Source: Bacteroidales bacterium
GTDB taxonomy: Bacteria; Bacteroidota; Bacteroidia; Bacteroidales; F082
Direction: 5' to 3'
DNA: 64,000 bases
Assembly: GCA_016290215.1 (NCBI GenBank)
Contig: JAEETH010000001.1
Span: 62,001-126,000 of the forward strand
The notes under the pieces are model-generated. The model saw nothing but the letters and a program-made list of their open reading frames with translations. It was not told the origin of the DNA and did no database searches. Each line of letters opens with the position of its first letter. Within the stretch, counting starts at the first letter, position 1. The position numbers and the translations under genes are program-made. Shown piece by piece: positions 7,458-18,400 of this stretch.

Positions 7458-10400
7458 ATGAAAAAGTTATTTGTAATCATAGTTTTGATGGCCTTGGCCA
7501 TGAATGGAATTGCCCAAATCCTCAATTACGATTTCTCTGCCGAATGCGAGACTGGACAAACATTGTACTATCTCATTACAAGCGAGGAAGAGCATACTGT
7601 AAAGATAACCTACCCTTACTCGGAAGCAAACAGCTTCTTTCAAGGCAATTTTTACGAAGGGTTTCCTGAACCACAAGGAGAAATCATACTTCCGGCAACC
7701 GTGACTTACAATGACGTCGATTACGCCGTAACCGCAATCGACAATAATGCTTTTTTCAATTGCCATTTGACTGGAACTTTAACCATATCAGACGGCATCG
7801 TGTCCATTGGATCTATGGGATTTATTGGTTGTCGCTTTACGTCCATTATTATTCCTAGAAGCATTGGGACGATTATCCCAACTGCATTCGCATATTGTAG
7901 CAATCTGGAAACCATCTCGGTAGATGACGAAAATCCGACATTCTATTCAGAAAACAATGCCATAATCAAAAGAGAAGGCAAAGTCTTGGTGTTGGGATGT
8001 AAGACAACTACGATTCCAGACGACATTGAGACCATTGGCAATTCTGCTTTTTATGGAGCTGGCGATGGCGGCAATCTGATTATCCCCAATTCTGTAACTT
8101 CTATCAACGACCAAGCTTTCTATGAATGTTCTTTTTCAGGCACACTCAGCCTTTCAGATTCGTTACAATATATTGGCGCTGCTGCTTTTGAATTGAGCCA
8201 GTTTTCAGGTTCTCTGACACTTCCAAATTCCTTGTTTGAGATAGGAGGAGGGGCGTTTGCTAGATGCGGCCTGTCAGGAGAACTGGTTCTTCCTCCATTA
8301 ATTACCACAATTAATGGTAGGAGTTTCTATTATTCAAACTTTACAGGAACTTTAGTTATCCCCAATTCTGTGACCTATATTGGGTTAATGGCTTTTGAAG
8401 GGACAAACTTTTCTGAACTTGTGTTAGGAAATTCTTTGGAAAATATTGATAACCATGCATTTAACAACAGACTTAGCAATACTAATCTCACAGGTGTATT
8501 AAGACTGCCTGCCTCGCTCACCGAGATTGGTATCAGCACCTTTGCTTACACCTCCTTTGATGAAATCTATTCTCCAAACACCACACCACCTTCGCTTGAT
8601 AATTCTTCTTTTTATGAATGTGATCCAAACATTCCAGTACATATTCCCTTTGGCTGCACAGAAACTTATCAAAATGCCGAGGGTTGGAACTATTTCACTA
8701 ACTTCATCGAAGACTTGGAAAACACATCACTCTATACATACGGCTACCTCTGCCAGCCCGACAGCGCCGTCATTGAGTTGGACCCTAATAGCAGCATGGG
8801 CAGTGAATATGGTGATTTCCATGCCAGATTCACCTACCGTCCAAATGGACTGCTCAATACACAAAGCGCTTTTTCCATCTTGTCCGGTTCGTCTGCCGAT
8901 TATGACCATTTTTACAAGTTCTATTACGATTCAGATTATCATGTCATTCAACAAAACGACACTTATTACGGCATGGGAGCCGAACCGTTCCTCAACCATT
9001 ACATTTATGAAAATGGGCTACTCATGACTTATACAAGGCATTTAAACAATTATCATGAAGACAATACCTTGATTTTATGGGACAGCATATCCTATACTTA
9101 TGACGAGTTGCGGCGACTGCATACAGAAAAACGGTTTATAAGAACCACTTCCGAAAAAACCTATGAATACAACGAAAACCAAGTCATCATCACCACCGAT
9201 GGCTATACCGATGGAACTTCGGGCGATTGGTTGACCCTCAGCCGAGAAATCCGCACCTTCAACGAAGACAGCCTTTTGGTCAGTTCGCAAACCGAAAAAT
9301 ACAACGACAGCACTGTTCTCGTCACTTATGGCTATGACGGACAAAGGCACAAAACCAGCGTTTTGACACAAAAACGAAACAACGGCGTGTGGGAGAACCA
9401 GAAATTGGTGCAATACCATTTCAACCCATACGGTCGGCTCACCCTCGCAGAAATCAAACTTTGGCAAGACGATGCTTTTGTGGATGCCCATCGTGCAGTC
9501 TATGAATTGAACGAGATGGGCTATCCCGCAACGGTTACCTTTGAAAAATGGGACGGCGAGGCCTGGGGAAATGGCGTTTGGCAATCCGACTTCTACCTCT
9601 ACGATGAAGGCCACCTGCAGCAACAAAACGACATGCTTTACAGTTATAGAAATTCTATCCATAAAATTGAACTATCCTATATCGCCACAAACAATCCAAG
9701 GGAACCACTCCTGCCCGATAATTCCGAATGGTTCTACGAAATCGAGAGCGAGGACGGCTCAATTACTTTCCAGCATCTGGAATGCGCAGCAGATACCACC
9801 ATCAACAATGAACGGCCCACTGTCATCGTCCGAAGCAACACACAATACGATCGTGATTCGATTTTCACCACGGTGACGCATGAATATGTCTATGAGAATA
9901 ACGGCAAGGTCTATTGGTGGAACAAAGAATTGCAGGAATTCACCACACTGTATGACCTCACTGCCGAGGCAGGCGACGAATGGACCATCAAGGTGGACAC
10001 TGAATCCATAACCATGCATGTTAATTCGGTAGATTATTATGAATACAACGGCGTCAATTATAGGACATTGCACGTGAGCGACGAGGACAACCTTTTCAGC
10101 GGCGACATCGTGTGTGGCATCGGCCACCTCACCAGTTTCTTCCCCGAACGACTGATGAACCGAGGCAAAAGCTACCGCGTGGAAGGTTTTCGCTGCTATT
10201 GGATAGAAGACGAGCTGGTCTTTAAAATCGGCGATGAGGACTGCGATGCCATTTACAAAAACATCCATTTTGACGTTGATGAGGACGGCCCTTCGACAGG
10301 CTCAGGGACCTTAACGGTGTATCCCAATCCTGCCAATGGCGTTTTGTTTGTAGAGACGCGCCATGGCACGTCTCTACCAGACCAAACCGCCTATATCATC

Positions 10401-10535
10401 ACCAACCTGATGGGACAAACCTTGCTACAAGGCCGCATTTCGGCTGAAACCCAGCAGATTGACATTTCAACACTGCCAGCGGGGATGTATTTTATCAGCG
10501 TGGGTGAACAGACGGTTAAATTTGTTGTACGATAA
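7458..10535 (+). CDS. BspA-type leucine-rich repeat T9SS protein
   Basis: 1025 residues with a signal peptide (MKKLFVIIVLMALAMNGIAQ). Residues about 60-400 hold BspA-like (LRR_5) repeats of the type 'IPNSVTSINDQAFYECSFSG', found in host-binding surface proteins of Bacteroidales. Residues about 420-800 carry RHS-like 'Y-x-Y' text repeats. Residues about 765-940 are closely related to the same part of the preceding gene. The C-terminus is a T9SS sorting domain ('VYPNPANGVLFV', 'NLMGQTLLQGRISA', 'GMYFISVGEQTVKFVV'). Two repeats are embedded in frame: family B at 10287-10310 (GPSTGSGT) and family A at 10350-10377 (VETRHGTSL). It lies 20 nt after the upstream paralogue, probably in one transcript. 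Adhesion is inferred from family knowledge. Confidence 0.88.
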   Translation: MKKLFVIIVLMALAMNGIAQILNYDFSAECETGQTLYYLITSEEEHTVKITYPYSEANSFFQGNFYEGFPEPQGEIILPATVTYNDVDYAVTAIDNNAFFNCHLTGTLTISDGIVSIGSMGFIGCRFTSIIIPRSIGTIIPTAFAYCSNLETISVDDENPTFYSENNAIIKREGKVLVLGCKTTTIPDDIETIGNSAFYGAGDGGNLIIPNSVTSINDQAFYECSFSGTLSLSDSLQYIGAAAFELSQFSGSLTLPNSLFEIGGGAFARCGLSGELVLPPLITTINGRSFYYSNFTGTLVIPNSVTYIGLMAFEGTNFSELVLGNSLENIDNHAFNNRLSNTNLTGVLRLPASLTEIGISTFAYTSFDEIYSPNTTPPSLDNSSFYECDPNIPVHIPFGCTETYQNAEGWNYFTNFIEDLENTSLYTYGYLCQPDSAVIELDPNSSMGSEYGDFHARFTYRPNGLLNTQSAFSILSGSSADYDHFYKFYYDSDYHVIQQNDTYYGMGAEPFLNHYIYENGLLMTYTRHLNNYHEDNTLILWDSISYTYDELRRLHTEKRFIRTTSEKTYEYNENQVIITTDGYTDGTSGDWLTLSREIRTFNEDSLLVSSQTEKYNDSTVLVTYGYDGQRHKTSVLTQKRNNGVWENQKLVQYHFNPYGRLTLAEIKLWQDDAFVDAHRAVYELNEMGYPATVTFEKWDGEAWGNGVWQSDFYLYDEGHLQQQNDMLYSYRNSIHKIELSYIATNNPREPLLPDNSEWFYEIESEDGSITFQHLECAADTTINNERPTVIVRSNTQYDRDSIFTTVTHEYVYENNGKVYWWNKELQEFTTLYDLTAEAGDEWTIKVDTESITMHVNSVDYYEYNGVNYRTLHVSDEDNLFSGDIVCGIGHLTSFFPERLMNRGKSYRVEGFRCYWIEDELVFKIGDEDCDAIYKNIHFDVDEDGPSTGSGTLTVYPNPANGVLFVETRHGTSLPDQTAYIITNLMGQTLLQGRISAETQQIDISTLPAGMYFISVGEQTVKFVVR
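10287..10310 (+). repeat. Family B 24-bp element in CDS (linker GPSTGSGT)
   Basis: GGCCCTTCGAC-AG-GCTCAGGGACC. Read in the same strand and frame as copies at 7164, 12635, 53396 and 54770. Confidence 0.85.
10350..10377 (+). repeat. Family A 28-bp palindrome inside CDS
   Basis: GTAGAGACGCGCCATGGC then ACGTCTCTAC. It is identical over 28 bp to the intergenic copy at 20405-20432 and is translated as V-E-T-R-H-G-T-S-L within the sorting domain. Confidence 0.85.
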
Positions 10536-10669
10536 TGAGATTCCCTTCGGGAATGGAGATTAAAGGTTTTACTTAGGTGCGGCGGCTTGTGGTGCTACAG
10601 ATTAGCAAATTGTTCCTGCCGCCGCTTTTAACGAACAAGCTACAACTCCATTCCCTTCGGTAATCTCAA
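10536..10669. repeat. Family F hairpin element (copy F1)
   Basis: The outer arms GAGATTCCCTTCGGGAATGG and CCATTCCCTTCGGTAATCTC pair almost fully. Inner GC arms GCGGCGG / CCGCCGC flank a loop. The same architecture recurs at 59146-59270. It fills the gap before the TPR gene. Confidence 0.7.
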
Positions 10670-10688
10670 CAAACAAAAGAAGAACCTT

Positions 10689-12035
10689 ATGAAAACACAT
10701 TATATTATATGGGTTGTCATAGCGTTGGTTGGCCTCGTGGCCTGCCATCACGAGGCGCAATGGCTCAAGGAGGCTGAAACGCTCTTCGAGCAAGGGCTCG
10801 AACAACGTGCCGCCAAACAGTCGGAGGCAGCCGCCGAGAGCTTCAGCCAGGCTTTGCTCGCCATCGACCACTGCGACCAAGACCAACCCGAAGTGCAACG
10901 CCTGAAAGCCCAAATCGACGACAACCTCGGCTTCTGCTATTGGAAACATGAGCTGTTCGACGAAGCCTTGGAGATGCACCAAGAAGCCATCGGGCTGTCG
11001 CGCGCGCTCAACGACTCCACCTTACTGATGACCGCCCTGCGCAACTGCGGTCGCGCCAATGCCTCGTTGGGCGACATCGATGCGTCCAAAACCTACTACG
11101 ACGAAGCTTTGACTATTGCCAAAGCCTTGAACGACAAAACAATGGAAAGCGACATCCTTTTGGAGTCGAGCCGCGACGTGCTGATGGTCAGCAAAGACTA
11201 CAAGGGTGCCATTGAACGCATCAACCAAGGCCTTGCAGACAACACCTCGCCCGACATCTGCCACCTGACCTTGGGACTGGCACACTATTATTTAGCCCAA
11301 GACAGCCTCGCCATCGTCCACCTCACCGAAGCCACCAAAAGCGGGACGGCGGGCACCCGCATGTCGGCCTACCAAGCCCTCAGCTTCATTTACCAACTGC
11401 ATGGCGACTTCGAGAAGGCTTTGGAACACAACGAAATGTTCACCGAGAACATGATGCAAGCCGACCATGAGCACCGCAGCGAACAGGTGCAACGCATCAA
11501 GGCAGAATATGACCTGCAAATGCAGAAAAACAACCTCGAAGCCGAGCAGAAGCTGAAAAGCCTCTATCTCTACCTCATCCTTGGCGGTCTGGCCTTGGCT
11601 TTAGTCATCGTTTTGCTGCTACTGCGCCAAAAAACGCTGAATGCCAAGCTGAAAGCCGAGGAGATGAAGAACCAATTGGAGCTGGAACTGAAGAAAAACA
11701 AGGTGTACGTGACCGCCCTCGCCCTCACCGAGCAAATCACGGCCTCCACCCTCGACTTTGACCTCAAGGAAAACGAATGGGACGACTTCGTGACGCTCAT
11801 CGACAAGGTCTACGGCGACTTCACGAAACGGCTGACGGAAAAGTACCCCACCCTCACCAAGAGCGACCTGCAAATCTGCTGCCTCACCAAACAAGGCTTC
11901 AGCAACCAGGTCATCTCCATCCTGATGAACCTGCAAACAAACAGCTACGCCCGCCGCAAGTCGCGCATCAAGCAGGAGAAAATGAATGGGTTGGAAGATG
12001 AGAGGAGTTTTGAGGAGATCATTAATGAACTATAG
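10689..12035 (+). CDS. TPR protein with transmembrane segment and C-terminal HTH-like domain
   Basis: 448 residues. The N-terminus MKTHYIIWVVIALVGLVAC has a lipobox-like end or acts as a signal. Residues about 25-270 are tetratricopeptide repeats. One strong transmembrane helix follows (LYLYLILGGLALALVIVLLL, about 295-315). Then comes a charged coiled coil, and a cytosolic C-terminus ('LTKSDLQICCLTKQGFSNQVISILMN', 'YARRKSRIKQ') that resembles the LuxR-like HTH seen in Bacteroidota TPR regulators. The topology suggests a periplasmic sensor linked to a DNA-binding domain. It follows two T9SS genes, so it might regulate surface proteins; this is inference. The stop codon sits inside the terminator's left arm. 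Confidence 0.75.
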   Translation: MKTHYIIWVVIALVGLVACHHEAQWLKEAETLFEQGLEQRAAKQSEAAAESFSQALLAIDHCDQDQPEVQRLKAQIDDNLGFCYWKHELFDEALEMHQEAIGLSRALNDSTLLMTALRNCGRANASLGDIDASKTYYDEALTIAKALNDKTMESDILLESSRDVLMVSKDYKGAIERINQGLADNTSPDICHLTLGLAHYYLAQDSLAIVHLTEATKSGTAGTRMSAYQALSFIYQLHGDFEKALEHNEMFTENMMQADHEHRSEQVQRIKAEYDLQMQKNNLEAEQKLKSLYLYLILGGLALALVIVLLLLRQKTLNAKLKAEEMKNQLELELKKNKVYVTALALTEQITASTLDFDLKENEWDDFVTLIDKVYGDFTKRLTEKYPTLTKSDLQICCLTKQGFSNQVISILMNLQTNSYARRKSRIKQEKMNGLEDERSFEEIINEL

Positions 12036-12112
12036 CCTATGGCTGACGGCCTATGACTTGTCTCTTCGTGAGGGCAAGCCATAACCACAAGCCATAGGCT
12101 ATAGGCTAAAAA
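12031..12112 (+). terminator. Terminator after TPR gene
   Basis: TATAGCCTATGGC (12031-12043) pairs with GCCATAGGCTATA (12091-12103), followed by AAAAAA. The left arm contains the TAG stop codon. A-rich rather than T-rich after the stem on the + strand, so it may also serve the minus-strand gene. Confidence 0.55.
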
Positions 12113-12124
12113 AGATTTGTCGCA

Positions 12125-12373
12125 TCAATCGCGCTTCCGCTTGCGCAGCAGATAGGCTCCCGCCAAGCCCGACAACAGCAAAATGCCTTCGCCAAGAGGT
12201 ACAAACTGGTCGTTGGCAACGTCTTGTGAAGCCACGATTACGTTGAAGGTAATGGCACTTTCGGGGTCTCTTGGACTCATGCTCTCGTCGTTTTCCATGA
12301 TGAAAACCTGCGCCATGGTCGGTACCGCTCCCATGAACAGGGCCAATATTATCGTTACGATTCTCTTTTTCAT
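12125..12373 (-). CDS. Small exported protein with membrane-tail (sorting-like) C-terminus
   Basis: About 82 residues from ATG 12373 (MKKRIVTIILALFMGAVPTMAQ, a clean signal peptide). An alternative start at 12406 would overlap the stop of the giant adhesin gene as ATGA and add 11 residues, which suggests translational coupling. The mature part is short and acidic. The C-terminus is tripartite: 'FVPLGEG', then a hydrophobic stretch 'ILLLSGLAGAYLL', then basic 'RKRKRD'. This looks like PEP-CTERM-style sorting tails or a simple tail anchor. No exosortase gene is visible here. Function unknown. Confidence 0.6.
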   Translation of the reverse strand: MKKRIVTIILALFMGAVPTMAQVFIMENDESMSPRDPESAITFNVIVASQDVANDQFVPLGEGILLLSGLAGAYLLRKRKRD

Positions 12374-12402
12374 CGCTGTATGTTTTTTCAATTGTTTTCC
12401 GT

Positions 12403-15400
12403 TCATTGCACTACCAGTTTTTGTGTTTTGACATTGTGTCCATCGGCAAGGCGGATAAGATAAACGCCCTTGGCCAATCCCTTTGTAGAGACGGTGCAGG
12501 TACCATCTGTACCAGCAATCGTCTTGCTATACAACACACGCCCCAACACGTCGATGACCTGAATTGACGCGCCATGGTCCGACCCAATGTCGATGACGAT
12601 ATTACCATTATTAATATAGGCGAAGGTCGCAGCGGTTGCTGAGCCTGTCGAAGCGCCGCTCTCATCGTTTTCCTCAACACCCATACCCGAGCAGTCGTAG
12701 ACAATGTAGAAGCGTGAGCTATAATCATCGGGCGAGGCCTCGAAGGTGTAGCTGTTGTCGGCCAGCATGTTGTGCTCCACGCCGAGTTTGTTGTCGATAA
12801 GGAGCAACTTGCTGAACTCACCATTGTGGGTACTCCATGTCAATGTGACCCAGCCATTCTCGTCGGTCTTGAAGCGCACAGGGATGCGTTCAATGTCGTC
12901 GGTGGCGAAGAGGATGCCGTAACTTATGCCCGCATAGTGTGCCGCCAAGGTGAAAGGCGCATTACGCATAGTCTCAAGTTTTCGGGCGCCGCCCAACTCG
13001 GGACGGTGGAACTCGACCACTGTGAGATCGCGCTGGCCGGCATTGTTCTCGGCGTAGAGGTTGACCAACGGATAGTCGATTCTGTCGTCGCGGTAGTAAG
13101 AATACGGTGTGGTTTCGGTTGAAGCCATGGATGGGGTGAAGATCAGCTCCTCGCCATCACTTGCAGCATGCACGAAGAAAGCCTGATGCGGGTGTATGTA
13201 CTGAGAAGGCGTTGCTGGATTATCCGAAGCAGCAGGGGCATAGGGGGCATACACGCCTTGGTCGGCATCGTAGATATATAGATTTCTATTGAGTGCGTTG
13301 ATATTGAGGTAAGCCTGATAAGGATTGCCCACAAGATTCCAGCCCGAGGCATAGTTGATGTCGCCAGGTTCCTTAAGTGTGAGCCTGATGGGTACGTTGC
13401 CCCTATTGAGCGTGCCGGTGCTGTTCATGAAAACGTCTTTGCTGATGGCCATCATGTAACCCTTGCCAGGAGTAAACACACAAGCCAAACTGGCCTCATC
13501 GCCCACAGCCTGGTCATCTGCATTGTAGGTGTAGCTGATGGACCAGCCGCCGTCAACATGATAGTGGTTGTTTTTGTTGCGCTTCAGGTTAATCCAGTGG
13601 TATTCGGGCTCGTAATAGATATAGAAATCCCATCTCCAATTTGCGTCATGCAATGTCATCGGCAGGTTGTTCGGGAAGTAGCTGTTCACCAAGGCCTTGA
13701 TGTCGATGTCGGAGCCAAAGCCGTGGGCCTCGTAATCATCGTAGGTGGCACCAATCTTGGCATCGCTCAGCGGTGTCGACAAGAAGTGCCAGTCATAGTC
13801 GAGTTTGTTGCCCCAATAGTCGTAGGCATGGGTGCCGCGGTCGGAGTTGTCGAAAGTGACACCCACGGTGGTGTTGATGAACGCGCCTGGGTCGGGGCTG
13901 GTGGCTTGCAGCAGCACGGCGTCTTCGTTGATAAAGACGTTGACGTTGGCCGTAGGCACATGGGTTACGCCCGTGGCCTTGCCGTAGTGGAAGATGCTGG
14001 CGGTGCTGTTGTTGTAGGTCGTTAGCAGGTCGTCCATCGTGCCGTATTTCAGTGTCTTGGGGCTACCATTGGCTGCGCCGAGCGTGGTTTCGCCGCCGAA
14101 GCCCAGCACGGGTAGATCGCCGTTGATGGCGGTGGTGAGTGGACGGTACCACGACGACAGTGTGCCAATGGCTACGCCACTTGTCTTGTTGTCGGCCACC
14201 CATTGGTTGAGGGCGCTCACAAGGCCGTTCCACTTCACGGTGTGGTTGTTGTCGTAGCTGACGCTACTCGGAACGTAGCTGCTCGTCTGTCCCCCTGCCA
14301 AAGTGATGGCGTTGTCGCGATACATATAATCAAGGTGCTTGATATCGCTTTGTACCGACGAGAAGCTGCTGCCGTGGTAACGCAGTGTGTGACCCGTTTC
14401 CATTGTTAAGTAGTAGAACGGCGTTTTATCGCCATAGACATATTCCACCACGCCAGAGGCTTTGTTGGTATGAATGTAGGCGACACCCATATTAGGAACG
14501 CCATTGGTATAGCAGTTGGCGACAGTGCCTGCGTTGTAGCCTACCAAGCCTGCGCCGTTGCCAGTGTTGACGGTGGTGTTGCTGTAGCTATTATATAGGC
14601 GTCCTGCTGGGGCGTTTTCGCCCACCAGGCCACCCACATAATCGCCTGCCAAGCCCGTGAAGATGCCTGTGGCGAAGGATGAGTGGACAAGGCCGCCATT
14701 GTAGCCTACCGTGCCGCCCACGGCGATGGTGTTGGCGTTAGCGGTAACTGTGCCCGTGCTGCCCGTGTTGTAGACCGTGCCGCTGGCGAGGGTACCCGCC
14801 ACGCTACCCATGTAATTGCAGTCGCCTGTGATATTGGTGTTGACCACCACATCATGGATGGTGCCACCGCTGACGTAGCCAAACACGCCTTGGTTAGGGA
14901 ATTCCAACGCGCGCGTGATGCCGCTGATGGTGTGTCCATTGCCGTTGAAAGTACCGACGAAAGGATGCTCCGTTGTGCCGATAGGCACCCATATATGGGC
15001 GCTCATGTCGACATCGGCGGTAAGGTTGATGACAGTGCTGCTGGTGATATCATTGCCACTTTGACTGTTGAGTCCGTTCACCGTACTGATGAGCCAAGCC
15101 AAGCCGTTGGCGTTGCTGATGGTGATGGTACTGCCATCTACGCTATAGCCTGGTGTAGCTGCTGCAAGAGTGGTGACCGCAGCCGGCCAGGTGTTGCTCG
15201 CTGTCATGTCGACGAAATGCGCGGTGAGGTCATGCGATGCGTTGACATCCGTAAGCGCGTAGGCGTTGGTGGTGGAGACCACCGAGCCGCCTTCGACCCA
15301 ATTCATGAAGGTATAGCCTGCAGTTGCGGTTGCGGTGACAGTGACATCGCCGTTGGGGGTGACCTGGGCTGTAGTAGCTGTGCTACTGATGACATCTTCG

Positions 15401-18400
15401 CCCGTGAAGGCAAACGTGCCGCCGCCAGCAGGGTCGGCCACGGCGGTGATGGTGTAGCCAACAAAGAGAAAGTTGGCCTGAATGGTGACGTCGGCCTGGA
15501 GGTTGTTAATCGTATAGCTTGGGGTGGTTCCAACCACCGAGCCGCCTATTGTCCAGTTTTGGAAGCCGTAGCCTGTGGCGGGTGTGGCCGTGAGGGTGAC
15601 GTTGGAGCCTTCTGCGTAAGTGCCAGCGCCAGTGACCGTGCCCGAGTTAGCTGGGTTGACGTTGGCTGTGACGTTGAATTCATTCAGCGTGGTGAAGTTG
15701 GTACCCACCCAATCGCCGCAGGAAGTGCTTTGCACCTGCACAACGTAATTCGTGTTGGCGGTGAGGCCAGTGATGGTGTCGGGGCTGGTAACATTGTTAA
15801 CCGTTGTCCAGCTGTCGTTGGGGTTGCCAACAAAGATGTCGTCAATCATAACACCGAAGATGTCGTTCGAAGCACAGTTGATGGCCAATCTAATGGTTTG
15901 ACCCGCATAGCTCGACAAATCATAGCTCAATTTTTCATAGTCCGTTGAAGATATTGCAAGGTTTTGGGCCAAATATGCTGAGAACGTGCCATCAGTGCTT
16001 CCGCAAATACCAACATTAATGGTCTCATCACCATACTGGTCTGTGATTTCTCTAATCCAGAAGGAGAAGTAATCGCCGTCTTGAATAGTTATTTCGGGCA
16101 AAATGAACCAGTCGTTCGTGGGGCCATCAGTATTAAACATCACGCCGAAGGCGTTGCCACCATGAGAGGCCATATTATTATTGATTCCATTTTGGAAAGC
16201 GATGCAGGCTCCCACATAGTATTGATTGGGAAATGTGTAAGATTGAAAACCGTATGTGCTTCCTCCATCACCATCATAGGTGGTGCAGGGCGAGAAATCG
16301 GTATAAGTCCAAGGCTCAGCGGACTCAAAGTCATAGGAGAAGCCTTTTTTATACCTAACGTCATAGCTGCTCTCGCCTCCCAGCCAGGTGATTTCGGCTG
16401 AGCGGTTGCTCGGGTCTGCAGCCACGTTGACGGGCGCGCTGCACGCCGGCGTGAAGGAGACAACGTTACTCTCATTGCCACATTGGTCGGTCACACGAGC
16501 ATAATAGGTGTTGCCAGTGGTAAGGCCAGTAAGATTGTAAGGCGAAGAATGAGTGCCAGATACAGAGTTCCATGAACCAGGGACAGAAGGACGATAAGTA
16601 TAAGAAATGTCGTCAATATAGAGCCTATACTGATACACTGCAGTATAGTTGATGGCAAAATACTTGGCATTAGCTGGTATGTTACTTGCGGTAAACTGGG
16701 AATAACTGGTTAATGAAGTGGTTCCATTAGAAACCCAAGTAAATGCCGATACATCGTTGGTGGTGGTGGAATAACCCACGCGGAATGTCTCACCACTTGT
16801 GCTGGTAGAGCTTGACCTATAATAGAACGAAAGTGCGGTGATATTGTTCAATTCCGGTGAGATGAGGTATTGGTCGAAAGAGCCAGATGATGAACCTGAA
16901 AATGATGAGAACCTAAAGCAATAAGAGCCGTCATGAGTTACACCACTTCCATTATATACTCCCAATTCACTGGTGTTATTGCCATCACCAAGATCAAGCT
17001 TTATCCAACCATCAGGCATGCTGCCGCTGTGTTCGAAACCTTCTGTCACTGTAGTTGCCGATCCAAGTGTTACTTGACTATATTGCACAGTATACTCTTC
17101 GCCTTCACCTCCGTCCCAAGTAAGCACGGCACCGGTGGAGCTGGGATAAGCGACTAGATTGGTGGGGGCGGTGCAGGCGGTGGTGGCATCAACGGGGCCT
17201 ACCCATGCGCTGTATTCGTTGTTGCCGCAGTCGGTACGCACCCAGAAGTAACGCGTCTGGCCTACGCTCAGGCTACCCTCGGTGTAAGAGTTGGTGCTGG
17301 CCGGGGTGCCGCTATCGCTGGCCGACGGGGCGCTATTGCTGCTGCTCACATACACCTGCCAGCTGCTGGCGCTGCCGCCGTTCCAGGTGACGGTGATGGA
17401 GTTGTTGTTGGCGCTGGCCACCAAGTCGGTGGGGCTGGGGCAACGCTCTTCGAAGTTCGCCACATAGGCCCCAGCAGCGGTGGCGGTAAAGGTGTAGGTG
17501 GCGCTGGTGGAGACCACGGTGCCGTTCTCAGTCCAGTTCACAAAGTTGTATCCCGTGTTAGCCGTGGCCGTGAGGGTGACGCTGGCGCCATGGTTATAGG
17601 TGCCACCGCCAGTAACGGTGCCGCCTGCCGTCGGGTTGGCCGTGGCGGTGATGCTGTAGCTTGCCAGCGTAAAGTTGGCCGTCAGATTGTGGTTGTCGGT
17701 AACGGTGAAACTGTATGTAGCGTTGCTGGAGACCTCGGTGTTGTTCTCAGTCCAGTTGGTAAAGGTGTAGCCGCTGTTAGCCGTTGGCGTGGCAGTGAGC
17801 GAGCAGGTGGAGCCGTTCGTGTAGGTGCCGCCGCTGGCTAGGCCACTCACCGAGCCTGCGCCGCTAGGGCTGACCGTGGTAGTGACAGTGTAGGTGGGAA
17901 CACTCACACTGAAGTCGTCGAGATACCAACTGTCGCTGCCGGTCATCATGTATCTGATGGCCAAGCGATAGTTCGTATTGGAGGGTGTGTTGTTGTTGGT
18001 CGCCAGGTTGTAGGAAAACTGGGTATGAGAGCCAACCGCACTTGAAGGAATGGGAACCGTTGTCAGCGCGGTGAACGTGGAGGCATCACTAGGGTTGGTA
18101 ACGTAGCCGAGCTCCACCGTGTAGCCCGAGGAGCTGTTGCCTCGTCCGATTTGGAACGAAATCAAGAGTGTGTTCAACGCTTGGTTGAACTGGGGCAGCA
18201 CCACCATGTTGGTACTGTTGTCGGCTCTCAGCTCCAAACTACGGTAACCACTGGTTGCAGCAGCGCTATAATAGGTGACACACGGGGCTTTGTTGTCTCT
18301 CAGGGGGGTGGCCCATTCTCCGTTCAGGTAGCCCCAATTTGATGTGACATTGGAGTAGCTTTCGAAGTTTTCCGTCCACAGCAATGAGGTGGCAGAGGTG

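Noticed and set aside
14683..15948. 421-codon open frame on the + strand
   Set aside because: Lies fully inside the giant adhesin on the other strand. Its Val/Gly/Asp-rich composition is a shadow of the Thr/Ser/Asn-rich adhesin sequence, with no start signal or domain.
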